Assembly (NCBI GenBank): GCA_021325555.1 | Contig: JAJPGY010000029.1 | Location: forward strand, 92,217-156,216 | Length of the DNA: 64,000 nt | Direction: 5' to 3' | From: Pseudomonadota bacterium | Lineage (GTDB): Bacteria; Cyanobacteriota; Vampirovibrionia; Obscuribacterales; Obscuribacteraceae | Shown: positions 52,209 to 61,068 of the stretch, piece after piece | Layout: each line of letters starts with the position of its first letter | How positions within the stretch are numbered: position 1 is the first letter of the stretch | Made by a program: the position numbers and the translations under genes | The notes under the pieces: model-generated | The model's input: the letters and a program-made list of their open reading frames with translations, nothing else | Told to the model about the DNA's origin: nothing | Databases searched by the model: none

Positions 52209-53252
52209 TCAGCGCGCTGCCAGCAGGTCCTCGAGCCAGTGGAGGAGCCCGAGGTGTATGAGCCAGGCAAGCGCGCCCGCGCAGGGAATGGTAAGGAACC
52301 AGGCCATGAGCATGTCCTTTGCCACCAGCCAGCGCACCCCCTTGCGCCGTTTGGCGAAGCCCACGCCCATCACCGTCGAGGAGATGAGTTGTGTTGCCGA
52401 TACCGGACCGCCGCCCAGGGACCCTGCCACGAGAATGACCGCCGAGGCCGTCTGCGCGGACAGCGCGTCGATCGCCGTCAGCTTGATGATCCCGGAGCCG
52501 ACGCGCCTGACTATGCCCGGGACCATGGAGGCGATGCCGCAAGCCATGGCGGCCCCTATGAGCAGGCGCGTCCACAGGGGGATCTGATTTTCTTGCCCGA
52601 AGCCGGCCGCCGTCAGGGCCAGAAGCATCACCCCCATGGCTTTCTGCGTGTCGTTGGCGCCGTGCCCGAAAGCAAGCGCCGCCGTGGTCAGCCACTGGAG
52701 GCTTTTGATCGCCTGGTTGACGCGGTTGGTGGCGCGCAGCAGGACGAGGGTGGCCACGTTCAGCACGAGCCAGCCGCCGGCGAATCCCAGAAGCGGGGAG
52801 ATGAACAGGCTGAGCACCACCTTCCAGACGCCCGTCGAATGGAGGAGCGAGTCGAACCTGCCCCAGACAATGTAATGCGTGCCGCCGCTTGCCGCGTAAA
52901 CGGCTCCAAGGATGCCGCCGACCAGCGCGTGGGTTGAGCTGGAGGGCACGCGCAGCAGTTTGGTGATGTAGTTCCAGAGGATCGCCGCCGCCAGCCCGCT
53001 GGCCAGAACCGGCAGCAGGTCGGCGCGATCGGGCCAGGAGGTGATCGATTGAATGGTGTTGGCGACCGCCGATCCGCCGAAGAGCGCCCCGGCAAACTCA
53101 AACGTCAAGACCAGGAGCGCTGTCTGCACCGGCGTCAGGGCGCGGCTGCCGATGGCGCTGGCGGCCACGGAGCTGCCGTCCTGGAATCCGTTTGTGTAGG
53201 TGAAGCAGAGGCAGAGGATAAGGACAAGGATGAATATTGCAACGATTGCCAC
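52209..53252 (-). CDS. PiT-family inorganic phosphate transporter
   Basis: 347 residues and about ten membrane helices. The two PiT signature repeats are seen: TYTNGFQDGSSVAASAIGSR in the first half (usual Asn-Gly-Phe-Asn/His-Asp; here Gln) and FGHGANDTQKAMGVM in the second. Members import phosphate (metal phosphate) with H+ or Na+. GTG 53252 follows AAAGGAAA; the frame stays open to 53372, but the earlier residues are not part of the domain. No PhoU-like (DUF47) partner precedes it. Confidence 0.92.
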   Translation of the reverse strand: MAIVAIFILVLILCLCFTYTNGFQDGSSVAASAIGSRALTPVQTALLVLTFEFAGALFGGSAVANTIQSITSWPDRADLLPVLASGLAAAILWNYITKLLRVPSSSTHALVGGILGAVYAASGGTHYIVWGRFDSLLHSTGVWKVVLSLFISPLLGFAGGWLVLNVATLVLLRATNRVNQAIKSLQWLTTAALAFGHGANDTQKAMGVMLLALTAAGFGQENQIPLWTRLLIGAAMACGIASMVPGIVRRVGSGIIKLTAIDALSAQTASAVILVAGSLGGGPVSATQLISSTVMGVGFAKRRKGVRWLVAKDMLMAWFLTIPCAGALAWLIHLGLLHWLEDLLAAR

Positions 53253-53390
53253 GCCGTTTCCTTTTCCCCGCCGCCCGTCTCTTATACTAAAGCCTGTTTG
53301 TCTGGCGGGCCGCTTGGCAAGTGGCGGCCATGCCAGGAGCCCGGGCTTTTCAAGCCGGTGCTCCTGGCGCAATTAGAAGCGGGAGGCTAG

Positions 53391-54425
53391 TTGGCTATGC
53401 GAATCGGGATCCTGACCGGCGGCGGCGACTGCCCGGGTTTGAACGCGGTAATTCGCGCTGTGGTGCGCCGCAGCGTCCGCGATTACAATCACGAGGTGCT
53501 GGGCTTTCTCGAGGGCTGGAAGGGCCCGATCGAGGGCAAGACGATGCCGCTCACCGTCGAGGGCACGGCGGATCTGATCCAGCAGGGCGGAACGATCTTG
53601 AAGACCTCGCGGACCAATCCCTTTAAGAAGGAGGGCGGGCCGGGGCGGGTAATGGAGAGCATGAAGAGCAACAAGCTCGACGCGCTCATCGCGGTCGGCG
53701 GCGAGGACACCTGCGGCGTGGCCCACAAGCTCAACAAGGAGTTCGGGCTGAACGTGGTTTGCGTGCCGAAGACGATCGACAACGATCTGAGCGCCACCGA
53801 CTTCACCTTCGGATTCGACACCGCGGTAAGCATCGTCAGCGAGTGCATCGATCGCCTGCACACCACGGCCGAATCGCACAACCGTGTTCTGGTGTGCGAG
53901 GTGATGGGACGGCATGCCGGCTGGATCGCCGCTTATGGTGGTATCGCCGGCGGTGCTCACTACATACTGGTGCCGGAGATCGCCATCGATCTCCAGCAGG
54001 TGGTCGATTCCTTGAAAAGAGGACACGCCGCCGGACGCAACTATTCGATCGTGGTGGTGGCCGAGGGCGCCAAGTTCCTGGACGAGGAGGTGCTCAAGTC
54101 GCAGGCCCTGGACGCGTTCGGGCACGTGCAACTGGGCGGCATCGGCGAGCGGCTGGCTAAGCTTCTTGAGAAGGAGACCGGCTTCGAGACGAGAGCCGTG
54201 GTACTCGGCCACATCCAGCGCGGCGGCTCGCCTACGGCCTTCGACCGCGTGCTTTCCACCCGCTTCGGGGTGGCGGCGGCGGACCTGGTTCACGAAGGGA
54301 AATTCGGCAGGATGGTCGCCCTTTCCGGCGGCAAGATTGTCGATGTCCCGATCGAGGCCGGCGTCGGGCAGCTGAAGACGCTCGACCCGGACTTTTACAA
54401 GCTCGCCGGGGTCTTCTTCGACTAG
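53391..54425 (+). CDS. 6-phosphofructokinase, probably pyrophosphate-dependent type
   Basis: 344 residues. N-terminus IGILTGGGDCPGLNAVIRAV is standard for the family. The specificity sites read GGEDT (residues 103-107) and PKTIDND (Lys127), instead of the ATP-enzyme GGDGS and PGTIDND. Asp and Lys at these sites are diagnostic of PPi-dependent enzymes in established studies. VMGRHAGWIAAYGGIAGGA and GHIQRGGSPTAFDRVL are typical. The start is TTG 53391 with GGAGG four bases upstream; ATG 53397 is possible. Confidence 0.9.
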   Translation: MAMRIGILTGGGDCPGLNAVIRAVVRRSVRDYNHEVLGFLEGWKGPIEGKTMPLTVEGTADLIQQGGTILKTSRTNPFKKEGGPGRVMESMKSNKLDALIAVGGEDTCGVAHKLNKEFGLNVVCVPKTIDNDLSATDFTFGFDTAVSIVSECIDRLHTTAESHNRVLVCEVMGRHAGWIAAYGGIAGGAHYILVPEIAIDLQQVVDSLKRGHAAGRNYSIVVVAEGAKFLDEEVLKSQALDAFGHVQLGGIGERLAKLLEKETGFETRAVVLGHIQRGGSPTAFDRVLSTRFGVAAADLVHEGKFGRMVALSGGKIVDVPIEAGVGQLKTLDPDFYKLAGVFFD

Positions 54426-54435
54426 CCGCCCTGTT

Positions 54436-54444
54436 TGCTAGAAT
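54436..54444 (+). promoter_or_regulatory. Extended -10 element for the EamA gene
   Basis: TGCTAGAAT, 46 bases before the start; identical to the element upstream of miaB (59503-59511). Confidence 0.45.
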
Positions 54445-54490
54445 TGCTCCTTTGCCCGGCGCTTGCGGCGCCCGCCTCGTGCTTTGCCTT

Positions 54491-55450
54491 ATGCCCCAGG
54501 AAAAAACAGACACCATCGAGCCGGTCGCCTCGCCGCGCGCCTGGCCGGCCCGCGTGCCAGAGACGGCCGGCGTCGTGCTGGCCTATATCACCTGCGCCAT
54601 CATCTGGGGCACCACCTGGTATGCCATTCGCGTCTGCGTGTCGCCGTCCGGTTTTTCGCCCTTCCTGGCCGCCGCCCTGCGCTTCACCGTGGCGGCCCTG
54701 GTCTTCGCCTGCATGTGGCCGCTGGGCGTGGTGCGGGCCGGCAATGCCAGCGGGCGAAATATCGCCTGGCTGGTTGTCGCCGGCTTGCTGAGCTCGCTGG
54801 GCTTCGGCCTGGTCTACACGGCCGAGCGCTGGGTATCCGGCGGCATGGCGGCGATCATCAGCTCGACCACGCCGCTGATGATGGCGGTCGTGGCCACCGT
54901 CTCGCGCACGGAGCGCGTCTCCCGGGCCTCCGTCGCCGGCTCGCTTATCGCCCTGACCGGGGTGCTGGTCATCTTTCAGGACTCGCTTCAGGCATCATCG
55001 ACGCAGGCGCTGGCCGTCCTCATGCTCCTGGGCTCGGTGGCCACGTCGACCGTGAACAACGCCATTCTCAAGCACAACACCCGGGAGCAGAACCCGATGT
55101 TCTCGGCCGCCTTTTACTCGCTTGTCTGTGGGCTGGTCTTCTGGCTTTTGGCCGCGGTCGTCGAGCGCCGGCCGGTGGCCTGGCCGGTGCCGCTCGTGCC
55201 CTCGCTGGCGGTGGTGTATCTCGGCATCTTCGGCTCGGTGACCGCCTTTGTGGCCTATTTCTATTTGCTCAAGCGGGTGCGTCTGATGACCATCTCCACC
55301 CTGGTCTTCTACCCGCCACTGATTGCGCTCGGCGTGGACGCGCTGCTCGAGAAGAGCTTCACGCCCACTCCCGGCACCTACCTGGCCATGGGGATCACCT
55401 TGCTGGGCGTCGGCGTCAGCCTGTTCGGGCCGCGCGGCGGGCGCTTTTGA
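54491..55450 (+). CDS. EamA/DMT-family transporter
   Basis: 319 residues with ten hydrophobic helices arranged as two EamA repeats (for example ITCAIIWGTTWYAIRVC and GIFGSVTAFVAYFYLLKR). Members export metabolites such as amino acids; the substrate is not predictable. ATG 54491 is preferred to a GTG 39 bases upstream because the transmembrane part follows closely. It has its own promoter and follows pfk. Confidence 0.85.
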   Translation: MPQEKTDTIEPVASPRAWPARVPETAGVVLAYITCAIIWGTTWYAIRVCVSPSGFSPFLAAALRFTVAALVFACMWPLGVVRAGNASGRNIAWLVVAGLLSSLGFGLVYTAERWVSGGMAAIISSTTPLMMAVVATVSRTERVSRASVAGSLIALTGVLVIFQDSLQASSTQALAVLMLLGSVATSTVNNAILKHNTREQNPMFSAAFYSLVCGLVFWLLAAVVERRPVAWPVPLVPSLAVVYLGIFGSVTAFVAYFYLLKRVRLMTISTLVFYPPLIALGVDALLEKSFTPTPGTYLAMGITLLGVGVSLFGPRGGRF

Positions 55451-55469
55451 GCGGCCGGCGGGTGCAGCG

Positions 55470-55841
55470 TCAGGCTACCCACTTATCGACAATCTGCTTG
55501 AGATTGTCGAGCCGGAAAGGCTTGAACAGGAAATCGTCCATTCCGGACGCCCTGGCCCGAACCTCGTCCAGCGAAGCGGTCATGGCGACGATAGTCGACC
55601 GCCCCTTCGGCACCTGCTTTTCTATCGCCCTTAGCTCCCTGGTAGCCTCGAAGCCATCCATCTCCGGCATCTGAATATCCAAAAAAACGATGTCGTAGTT
55701 TTTGTCCTTGAACAGATCAAGCGCCTGCGCTCCGCTGGCGGCAACATCGGCGGACACCCCGAGCTTCCTGAGCTGCAGCTTGACCATCAAAGCGATGGCC
55801 TCGTCGTCATCTACCACCAGGGCGCGCTTATTCTTGCTCAT
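55470..55841 (-). CDS. Single-domain response regulator (receiver)
   Basis: 123 residues. The receiver fold is complete: [13 protein letters not shown] (acidic pocket), [14 protein letters not shown] (phosphoacceptor Asp), VAMTAS (Thr/Ser) and LFKPFRLDN (Lys). No output domain. The gene start overlaps the stop region of the upstream histidine kinase by 14 bases, so this is the kinase's partner receiver. The MDG motif places it near the receivers of hybrid kinases. Confidence 0.92.
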   Translation of the reverse strand: MSKNKRALVVDDDEAIALMVKLQLRKLGVSADVAASGAQALDLFKDKNYDIVFLDIQMPEMDGFEATRELRAIEKQVPKGRSTIVAMTASLDEVRARASGMDDFLFKPFRLDNLKQIVDKWVA

Positions 55842-57357
55842 TGTCTTCCAGGCGGCAGGGGACGGTGAACCAGAATACGGAACCTGACGGCTCGCCGGGG
55901 TGATAGCCGATCTCGCCGCCCATGAGGCTGATGAAGCGCTTCGATATGGAAAGACCGAGCCCGGTGCCGCCGTAGCGGCGGCGCGTGCTCTTGTCCGCCT
56001 GCATGAATGGCTGAAAGAGCTGGTCGCGGGCGGCGGGCTCAATGCCGATGCCGGTGTCGGAGACCGTGAAACGCAGGCTCGCCGTTGCCTGCGTTTTTTG
56101 CTCGACGCCCACCTGAATTTGCACCTTCCCCTCATGGGTGAACTTGACGGCGTTGTGGGCGAGATTGAGCAGCGACTGCCGGATCTTCGCCTCGTCGGCG
56201 ACGACGGCGTCCGGAACCTGACCGTCGATGTGAGTCTCCACCTCCACCTTCTTCTTGTTTGCCGGCGGCAGAATGGAGGTGGTGACCTCCTGCAGCAAAA
56301 GGGCCACGCGAAAGCGGCGCTCCTCGAGCGTGATGCGGCCGGCCTCCAGCTTGGAGAAGTCGAGCAGGTCGTTTATCACCTCCAGCAGGCGCGTGGAGGC
56401 CGAGAAGATGTGCTCGGCGATGGTCCTTAGCTCGCCGTCGAGCGACTCCTCCATGGTAAGCAGCTCCGCCATGCCCAGGATGCCGGTCAGCGGCGTGCGA
56501 ATCTCGTGGCTTATATTGGCCACGAACTCCGACTTGACGCGGTTGGCCGCTACGGCGTCGTCTCGCGCCTGCTTCAATTCCAGTTCGACTTTTTTGCGCG
56601 CCGACACGTCGCGGATGGCGCTCAAGACCAGAAGCCCCTCCTGTGTCTCGAGCGGGCTCAAGCTTATCTCCACGGGAAACTCGGAGCCGTCCTTGCGCAG
56701 GGCATAGAGATCCAGCCCCGAGCCCATCGGTCTCGGGCGCGGGCTGGCGGCAAAATCCGACCGGTGCCCCGGGTGATGTTGTCGAAAACGCTCCGGTACC
56801 AGCATCTCAACCGGCTTGCCCAAAATCTCATCGCGCTTGTACCCGAACAGATTCTCCGCCTGCGAGTTGACGATCGCGATCTCGCCCGAGTTGTTCACGA
56901 TTACCAGCGCGTCCGGCGCCGCTTCAAGGAGCGCTGCAAACTTTCTCTCCGCCTCCCGGCGTTCCGTGAGATCCCGCGTCACCTTGACGAAGCCTGCCAG
57001 CTCGCCTTCGTCGTCCTTGAGCGGCGTCATCAGCACACTGGCCCAGAAGCGGCTGCCGCCCTTTCTCAGGCGCCAGCCCTCCTCCTCGCATCTCCCTTCC
57101 CTGACCGCTATCTCCAGCGCGCGGGCAGGCTTGCCGGACCGCCGGGCCTCCTCCGGATAAAAGATGGAGAAATGCTTGCCTATGATCTCGTCTTCTTCAT
57201 AACCCTTTATCCGTCTGGCTCCCTCGTTCCACGTGACAATACAGCCCGCCTTGTCAAGGGCGAAAATGGCGTACTCCTTGACGTTCTGCACCAAAAGCCG
57301 GAAGAGCTCTTCGCGTTGCCGGGGTGTTTTGAGGGGATTCACGGGTCGGCTTTCCAT
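55828..57357 (-). CDS. PAS-PAS histidine kinase
   Basis: About 509 residues. Two PAS domains ([20 protein letters not shown] and [20 protein letters not shown]) with PAC motifs precede HisKA ([19 protein letters not shown]) and the ATPase domain ([36 protein letters not shown]). No membrane helices are seen, so it probably senses a cytoplasmic cue. ATG 57357 is preferred; the frame is open to 57417. A -10 box at 57390-57395 lies 33 bases upstream. The receiver partner gene overlaps its end. Confidence 0.9.
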   Translation of the reverse strand: MESRPVNPLKTPRQREELFRLLVQNVKEYAIFALDKAGCIVTWNEGARRIKGYEEDEIIGKHFSIFYPEEARRSGKPARALEIAVREGRCEEEGWRLRKGGSRFWASVLMTPLKDDEGELAGFVKVTRDLTERREAERKFAALLEAAPDALVIVNNSGEIAIVNSQAENLFGYKRDEILGKPVEMLVPERFRQHHPGHRSDFAASPRPRPMGSGLDLYALRKDGSEFPVEISLSPLETQEGLLVLSAIRDVSARKKVELELKQARDDAVAANRVKSEFVANISHEIRTPLTGILGMAELLTMEESLDGELRTIAEHIFSASTRLLEVINDLLDFSKLEAGRITLEERRFRVALLLQEVTTSILPPANKKKVEVETHIDGQVPDAVVADEAKIRQSLLNLAHNAVKFTHEGKVQIQVGVEQKTQATASLRFTVSDTGIGIEPAARDQLFQPFMQADKSTRRRYGGTGLGLSISKRFISLMGGEIGYHPGEPSGSVFWFTVPCRLEDNEQE

Positions 57358-57389
57358 CGGATCTGTCTTCGGTGGCCCAACACAGCTTA

Positions 57390-57395
57390 ATTCTA
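57390..57395 (-). promoter_or_regulatory. Candidate -10 element for the PAS kinase gene
   Basis: Minus-strand TAGAAT within GTTAGAATT, 33 bases before the start at 57357. Confidence 0.4.
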
Positions 57396-57453
57396 ACGCC
57401 TGCCCGCCGCCGGCCATTTCCCCGCCCGTCCGGACCAGCTTGTGCAGGCGCCC

Positions 57454-58341
57454 TCAGTCCTTGCAGATGTCCACGGCCAGCTTCTTGAGGTCGGCTTCCA
57501 TCATCCCCAGATAGGTGTTGCACGGCGGCGCCCGCAGCGAGTCCTCAATCATCTCCAGCACCCTGGGCACGGCAGCTCCCTGCCGTACCGTCTCCAGTAT
57601 GCGCGAGCCGTGACCGGGCTCGGCCAGGATCGCCCGGGCTCCGGCCGCCCGCGCCCGGCGGATGAGCATGGCCAGGCTGCGAGCGGAGGGCTCGCGCGTT
57701 CCCGAGGCTTCGATGATGCCGACGACGTTGAAACCATATCTGGTGGCAAGATAGGTCCATGAGTTGTGGTAGAGGATGATGCTCTTGCAGCGGGCGGGCA
57801 GCTTCGCGCACAGGGAGGCGTAGCGGCTGTCCAGCTCGGTGATGCGCCGGGCGTAGCGCCCGGCGTTGTCCTGGAAATATTGAGCGTGAGCCGGATCCAC
57901 CTTGGCGAGCGCGCGGGCAATCGCGCTCACGTAGATCTGCGCGAACTGCAAATCCAGCCAGTAATGCGGGTCTATCTTGTTCTTCCGGGAGGCGGGTATG
58001 GACTGGCTCAGATCGACGACCAGGCAGCCCTTGCTGGCCAGCGCCATCAAGCTCTGCCGCGCCGCGCGGTCGAGATCGTCCCCGTTCAAGATGATCACTT
58101 GAGCCCGGGAGATTTCGGAAAGCGATGAGAAGGTCGGCTCGAAGGTGTGCGGGTCCACGTCGACCGGCACGAAATTGGCCACCGCCACCCGGCGGCCGCC
58201 GACGTTGGCCACCATGTCCGCCAGCGGGGAGATGCTCGTCACCACCCTGATCTTCGCGGTTTCGCCCGGCGCCGCGCTCGCGGCGGCCTGGGCAATGAAA
58301 AAGGCGGCGACAATCAAGCAACGTGAAAGCGTAAATGCCAT
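57454..58341 (-). CDS. ZnuA/TroA-type metal-binding periplasmic protein
   Basis: 295 residues. A signal peptide (LIVAAFFIAQAAASAAPGE) precedes the cluster A-I fold. Likely metal ligands are His in VDVDPHTFEPT, His in DPHYWLDLQ, His in LYHNSWTYLATRYG and Glu/His in AEPGHGSR. The His-rich loop typical of ZnuA is missing. Genes for the ABC transporter membrane and ATPase parts are not adjacent, so it may serve a distant transporter. Divergent from ribD, with a candidate -10 at 58370-58377. Confidence 0.85.
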   Translation of the reverse strand: MAFTLSRCLIVAAFFIAQAAASAAPGETAKIRVVTSISPLADMVANVGGRRVAVANFVPVDVDPHTFEPTFSSLSEISRAQVIILNGDDLDRAARQSLMALASKGCLVVDLSQSIPASRKNKIDPHYWLDLQFAQIYVSAIARALAKVDPAHAQYFQDNAGRYARRITELDSRYASLCAKLPARCKSIILYHNSWTYLATRYGFNVVGIIEASGTREPSARSLAMLIRRARAAGARAILAEPGHGSRILETVRQGAAVPRVLEMIEDSLRAPPCNTYLGMMEADLKKLAVDICKD

Positions 58342-58369
58342 GGGCCGGCTTGCCAGGACAGACGCCGCC

Positions 58370-58377
58370 AGTCTAAC
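58370..58377 (-). promoter_or_regulatory. Extended -10 element for the ZnuA-like gene
   Basis: Minus-strand TGTTAGACT-like element (core TAGACT at 58375-58370), 29 bases before the start. Confidence 0.35.
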
Positions 58378-58386
58378 ATATTGCCC

Positions 58387-59508
58387 GTGTCGCAGAGTGT
58401 CGACGAAATGCATATGGAGCGTTGCCTGCGCCTGGCCTCGCAGGCGCTGGGACGCACGGCGCCGAACCCGGCGGTCGGCGCCGTCGTCGTTGACAGGCAG
58501 GGGCAGGTGGTCGGGCAGGGATACCACGAGCGGGCGGGGCTCGCGCATGCCGAGGTGGTGGCCCTTGACGCCGCCGGCGAAGCGGCGCGCGGCGGCACGC
58601 TTTACGTCAACCTCGAACCGTGCTGCCACCACGGCAGGACGCCGCCGTGCGTGGAGCGCGTCGTTTCAAGCGGCATAAAGCGGGTTGTCGTGTCGATGGT
58701 CGACCCCAACCCGGCGGTGGCTGGCAGGGGGATCGAGGCGCTCAGGCACGCCGGCTGCCAGGTCGAGATTGGGGTTTTGGAGGCGGAGAGCCGCTGGCTC
58801 AACCGCGGGTTTGTCAAAATGATGACGCGGGGCCTGCCCTGGGTTTGTCTGAAGCTTGCCACCACCCTCGATGCCAAGATTGCCGACCGTACCGGGCAGA
58901 GCCGGTGGATCTCCGGCCCGGAAGCCAGGCAGCACGTCCACGAGCTGAGGAACATTTTCGATTGCGTGCTTGTAGGCGGCGCCACGGCGCTGAGGGACGA
59001 TCCGGAGCTCAATGTAAGAGGGGTGGCAGGCGGCCGCGACCCGCTGCGCGCGGTCGTGGACCCCGATCTGGCGGTTTGTCCGGGCTCCCGGATCTGCAAT
59101 GGAGATGAGGGCAGCTCGACCGTTCTCTTTTGCTCGGCGGACGCCATCGGCCGGCGCGGCGGCTGCTTCCCGGACCACGTGCGCCTGGTCGAAATTGGGC
59201 GCGACCGCTCCACGGTAGGCTACCTGGACCTTCATGAGGTGATGGCCTGGCTGGGCGCCGAAGGCGTTCTCACGGTTCTTTGCGAGGGCGGCGGCCGGCT
59301 GGCGGCGGGGCTTGTCGCCTCGGGGCTCGTCGACGAGGTTAAGTGGATAGTCAGCCCGAAGATCCTGGCCGACACGCAAGCCGTCCCGGCCATCGCCGGC
59401 CTGGGCGAGGTCTTGCTTAAGGACGCCCGGCAGCTGAAGGACGTCAGCGTAACCCAGCTCGGCAGCGATGTCCTCATTTGCGGAACGATGATAGGCGAGA
59501 TTTGCTAG
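58387..59508 (+). CDS. ribD: Riboflavin biosynthesis bifunctional deaminase/reductase RibD
   Basis: About 373 residues. The deaminase domain has the zinc motif AHAEVVAL and NLEPCCHHGRTPPCVERVV. The reductase domain begins near residue 145 (PWVCLKLATTLDAKIADRTG, SRWISGPEARQHVHELR) and ends with the usual [20 protein letters not shown]. It carries out two steps of flavin synthesis. The start is uncertain: TTG 58381, GTG 58387 or ATG 58408; the family start pattern favours 58387. The stop overlaps the -10 element of miaB. Confidence 0.93.
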   Translation: MSQSVDEMHMERCLRLASQALGRTAPNPAVGAVVVDRQGQVVGQGYHERAGLAHAEVVALDAAGEAARGGTLYVNLEPCCHHGRTPPCVERVVSSGIKRVVVSMVDPNPAVAGRGIEALRHAGCQVEIGVLEAESRWLNRGFVKMMTRGLPWVCLKLATTLDAKIADRTGQSRWISGPEARQHVHELRNIFDCVLVGGATALRDDPELNVRGVAGGRDPLRAVVDPDLAVCPGSRICNGDEGSSTVLFCSADAIGRRGGCFPDHVRLVEIGRDRSTVGYLDLHEVMAWLGAEGVLTVLCEGGGRLAAGLVASGLVDEVKWIVSPKILADTQAVPAIAGLGEVLLKDARQLKDVSVTQLGSDVLICGTMIGEIC

Positions 59509-59511
59509 AAT
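59503..59511 (+). promoter_or_regulatory. Extended -10 element for miaB
   Basis: TGCTAGAAT, 31 bases before the miaB start and overlapping the ribD stop codon. Confidence 0.45.
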
Positions 59512-59542
59512 TCCCTTCGCCCTCAAGTCCGGCGGTGCAGCC

Positions 59543-60868
59543 ATGGCGGAAGCGCAGAACAAATCCGTTTATATAGAGACCTTCGGCTGTCAGATGAACA
59601 AGTCCGACTCCGAGCACATGCTCGGGCTGCTCGAGGAGATCGGCTACCGGCAGGCGGAAAGCATCAAAAGCGCCGATCTGCTCATCCTCAATACCTGCGC
59701 CATACGGGCCGGGGCCGAGGACAAGGTATACAGCTATCTGGGGGCTTGGAAGAAGATCAAGGAGCAGCGCCCGGGCAGCCTGATCGCCGTGGGCGGCTGC
59801 GTCGCCCAGGACGCCGGCCAGACGCTTCTCAAGCGCTCGCCCGGCGTGGACATTGTCTTCGGCACTCATAACCTCCACCGGCTGCCGGATCTCGTGCTCC
59901 AGGCGCAGTCCAGGGGGGAGCCGGTGGTGGAGATATACCCCGAGCTGCCCGACGACCTGCCGGAGACGCCGGTGGTCAGGTTGAACAGCACAAGCGCCTG
60001 GGTGTCGATTATCTACGGCTGCGACTACAACTGCACCTATTGCATCGTGCCCTACGTCCGCGGTCGGGAAAAGAGCAGGCATCCGGATTCGATTGTCGCC
60101 GAGGTGGAGGAGCTGGCGGCGGCAAACTACAAGGAGGTGACCCTGCTCGGGCAGAACGTGACCGCCTACGGGCACGATCTCAATCCGGCGCAGCACCTGG
60201 GCAATCTGCTGGAGCGGCTCGGCACCGTCGACGGTATCAAGCGAGTGCGCTTCCTCACCGGGCATCCCCGGGATCTCAAGCCGGAGATAATCGATGCGGT
60301 GGCGTCCGTGCCCAATGCCTGCGAGTTTTTCCATCTGCCCATTCAAGCAGGCGACGACCGCACGCTCCGCCGCATGGCCCGCGGTTACAAGGTGGACTTC
60401 TACCGCCGGCTGGTCGACCAGATCAGGAAAAAAATCCCGGAGGCGGCAATCACCACGGACCTGATTGTCGGCTTCCCGGGCGAGACCGAGCAGGAGTTCC
60501 TCAATACCGTCTCGCTGGTCGAGGAGATCTGTTTTGACGCCTGCAACACGGCCGCCTATTCGCCGCGCCCGCACACGCCCTCGGCCGGCTGGGGCGAGCA
60601 GGTTCCGGAGGAGATGAAGTACGAGCGGCTGCGGTTCCTCAACTCGGTGGTCGCGGATGTCTCGCAGCGGCGCAACAGGCGATTGATTGGCGGCACCGTC
60701 GAGGTGCTCGTCGAGGGGCGAAGCAACAGAAATGCGGCGCGCCTGACGGGCCGCACCCGCACCAACAAGGTGGTCAACTTCGAGGGCGGCGACGAGCTGG
60801 TGGGACAAATCGTCACCGTCAGGGTCGAGGCCGCCAACGCCTGGGCCCTGCGCGGCGCGCTGGCATAG
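59543..60868 (+). CDS. miaB: tRNA-2-methylthio-N6-dimethylallyladenosine synthase MiaB
   Basis: 441 residues. The UPF0004 domain has three Cys (IETFGCQMNKSDS, LILNTCAIR, VGGCVAQ), the radical-SAM domain has CDYNCTYCIVPYVRGRE, and a C-terminal TRAM-like domain follows (VEVLVEGRSNRNAARLTGRT). It adds a methylthio group at tRNA position 37. Members of this subfamily with TCAIR and GCDYNCTYCIVP motifs are MiaB rather than RimO. A convergent TolC gene follows after 200 bases. Confidence 0.94.
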   Translation: MAEAQNKSVYIETFGCQMNKSDSEHMLGLLEEIGYRQAESIKSADLLILNTCAIRAGAEDKVYSYLGAWKKIKEQRPGSLIAVGGCVAQDAGQTLLKRSPGVDIVFGTHNLHRLPDLVLQAQSRGEPVVEIYPELPDDLPETPVVRLNSTSAWVSIIYGCDYNCTYCIVPYVRGREKSRHPDSIVAEVEELAAANYKEVTLLGQNVTAYGHDLNPAQHLGNLLERLGTVDGIKRVRFLTGHPRDLKPEIIDAVASVPNACEFFHLPIQAGDDRTLRRMARGYKVDFYRRLVDQIRKKIPEAAITTDLIVGFPGETEQEFLNTVSLVEEICFDACNTAAYSPRPHTPSAGWGEQVPEEMKYERLRFLNSVVADVSQRRNRRLIGGTVEVLVEGRSNRNAARLTGRTRTNKVVNFEGGDELVGQIVTVRVEAANAWALRGALA

Positions 60869-60922
60869 CTCAGCCGGCGCCGGGGGCCTATGCAGCCGGG
60901 TGCATTTTCCGGATCCTTGTTA

Positions 60923-60942
60923 CTCGACTTTGGCAAGTCGAG
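60923..60942. terminator. Stem-loop between convergent miaB and TolC genes
   Basis: CTCGACTT-TGGC-AAGTCGAG is a perfect 8-bp stem with a 4-base loop. T-tracts on either strand are weak, so it is at best a modest bidirectional terminator. Confidence 0.35.
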
Positions 60943-61068
60943 AAGGCTGCTTTTGGGGCTGGGACGACAGATCGGGGTCGGTGCAAGGCTAGGCGAGCGC
61001 GGCAAGGAGCATGTTCGGCTGACAGCCTGCGACGGGCTCAGGCAGCAAGCCTCCGCCGGCGGCCATGC

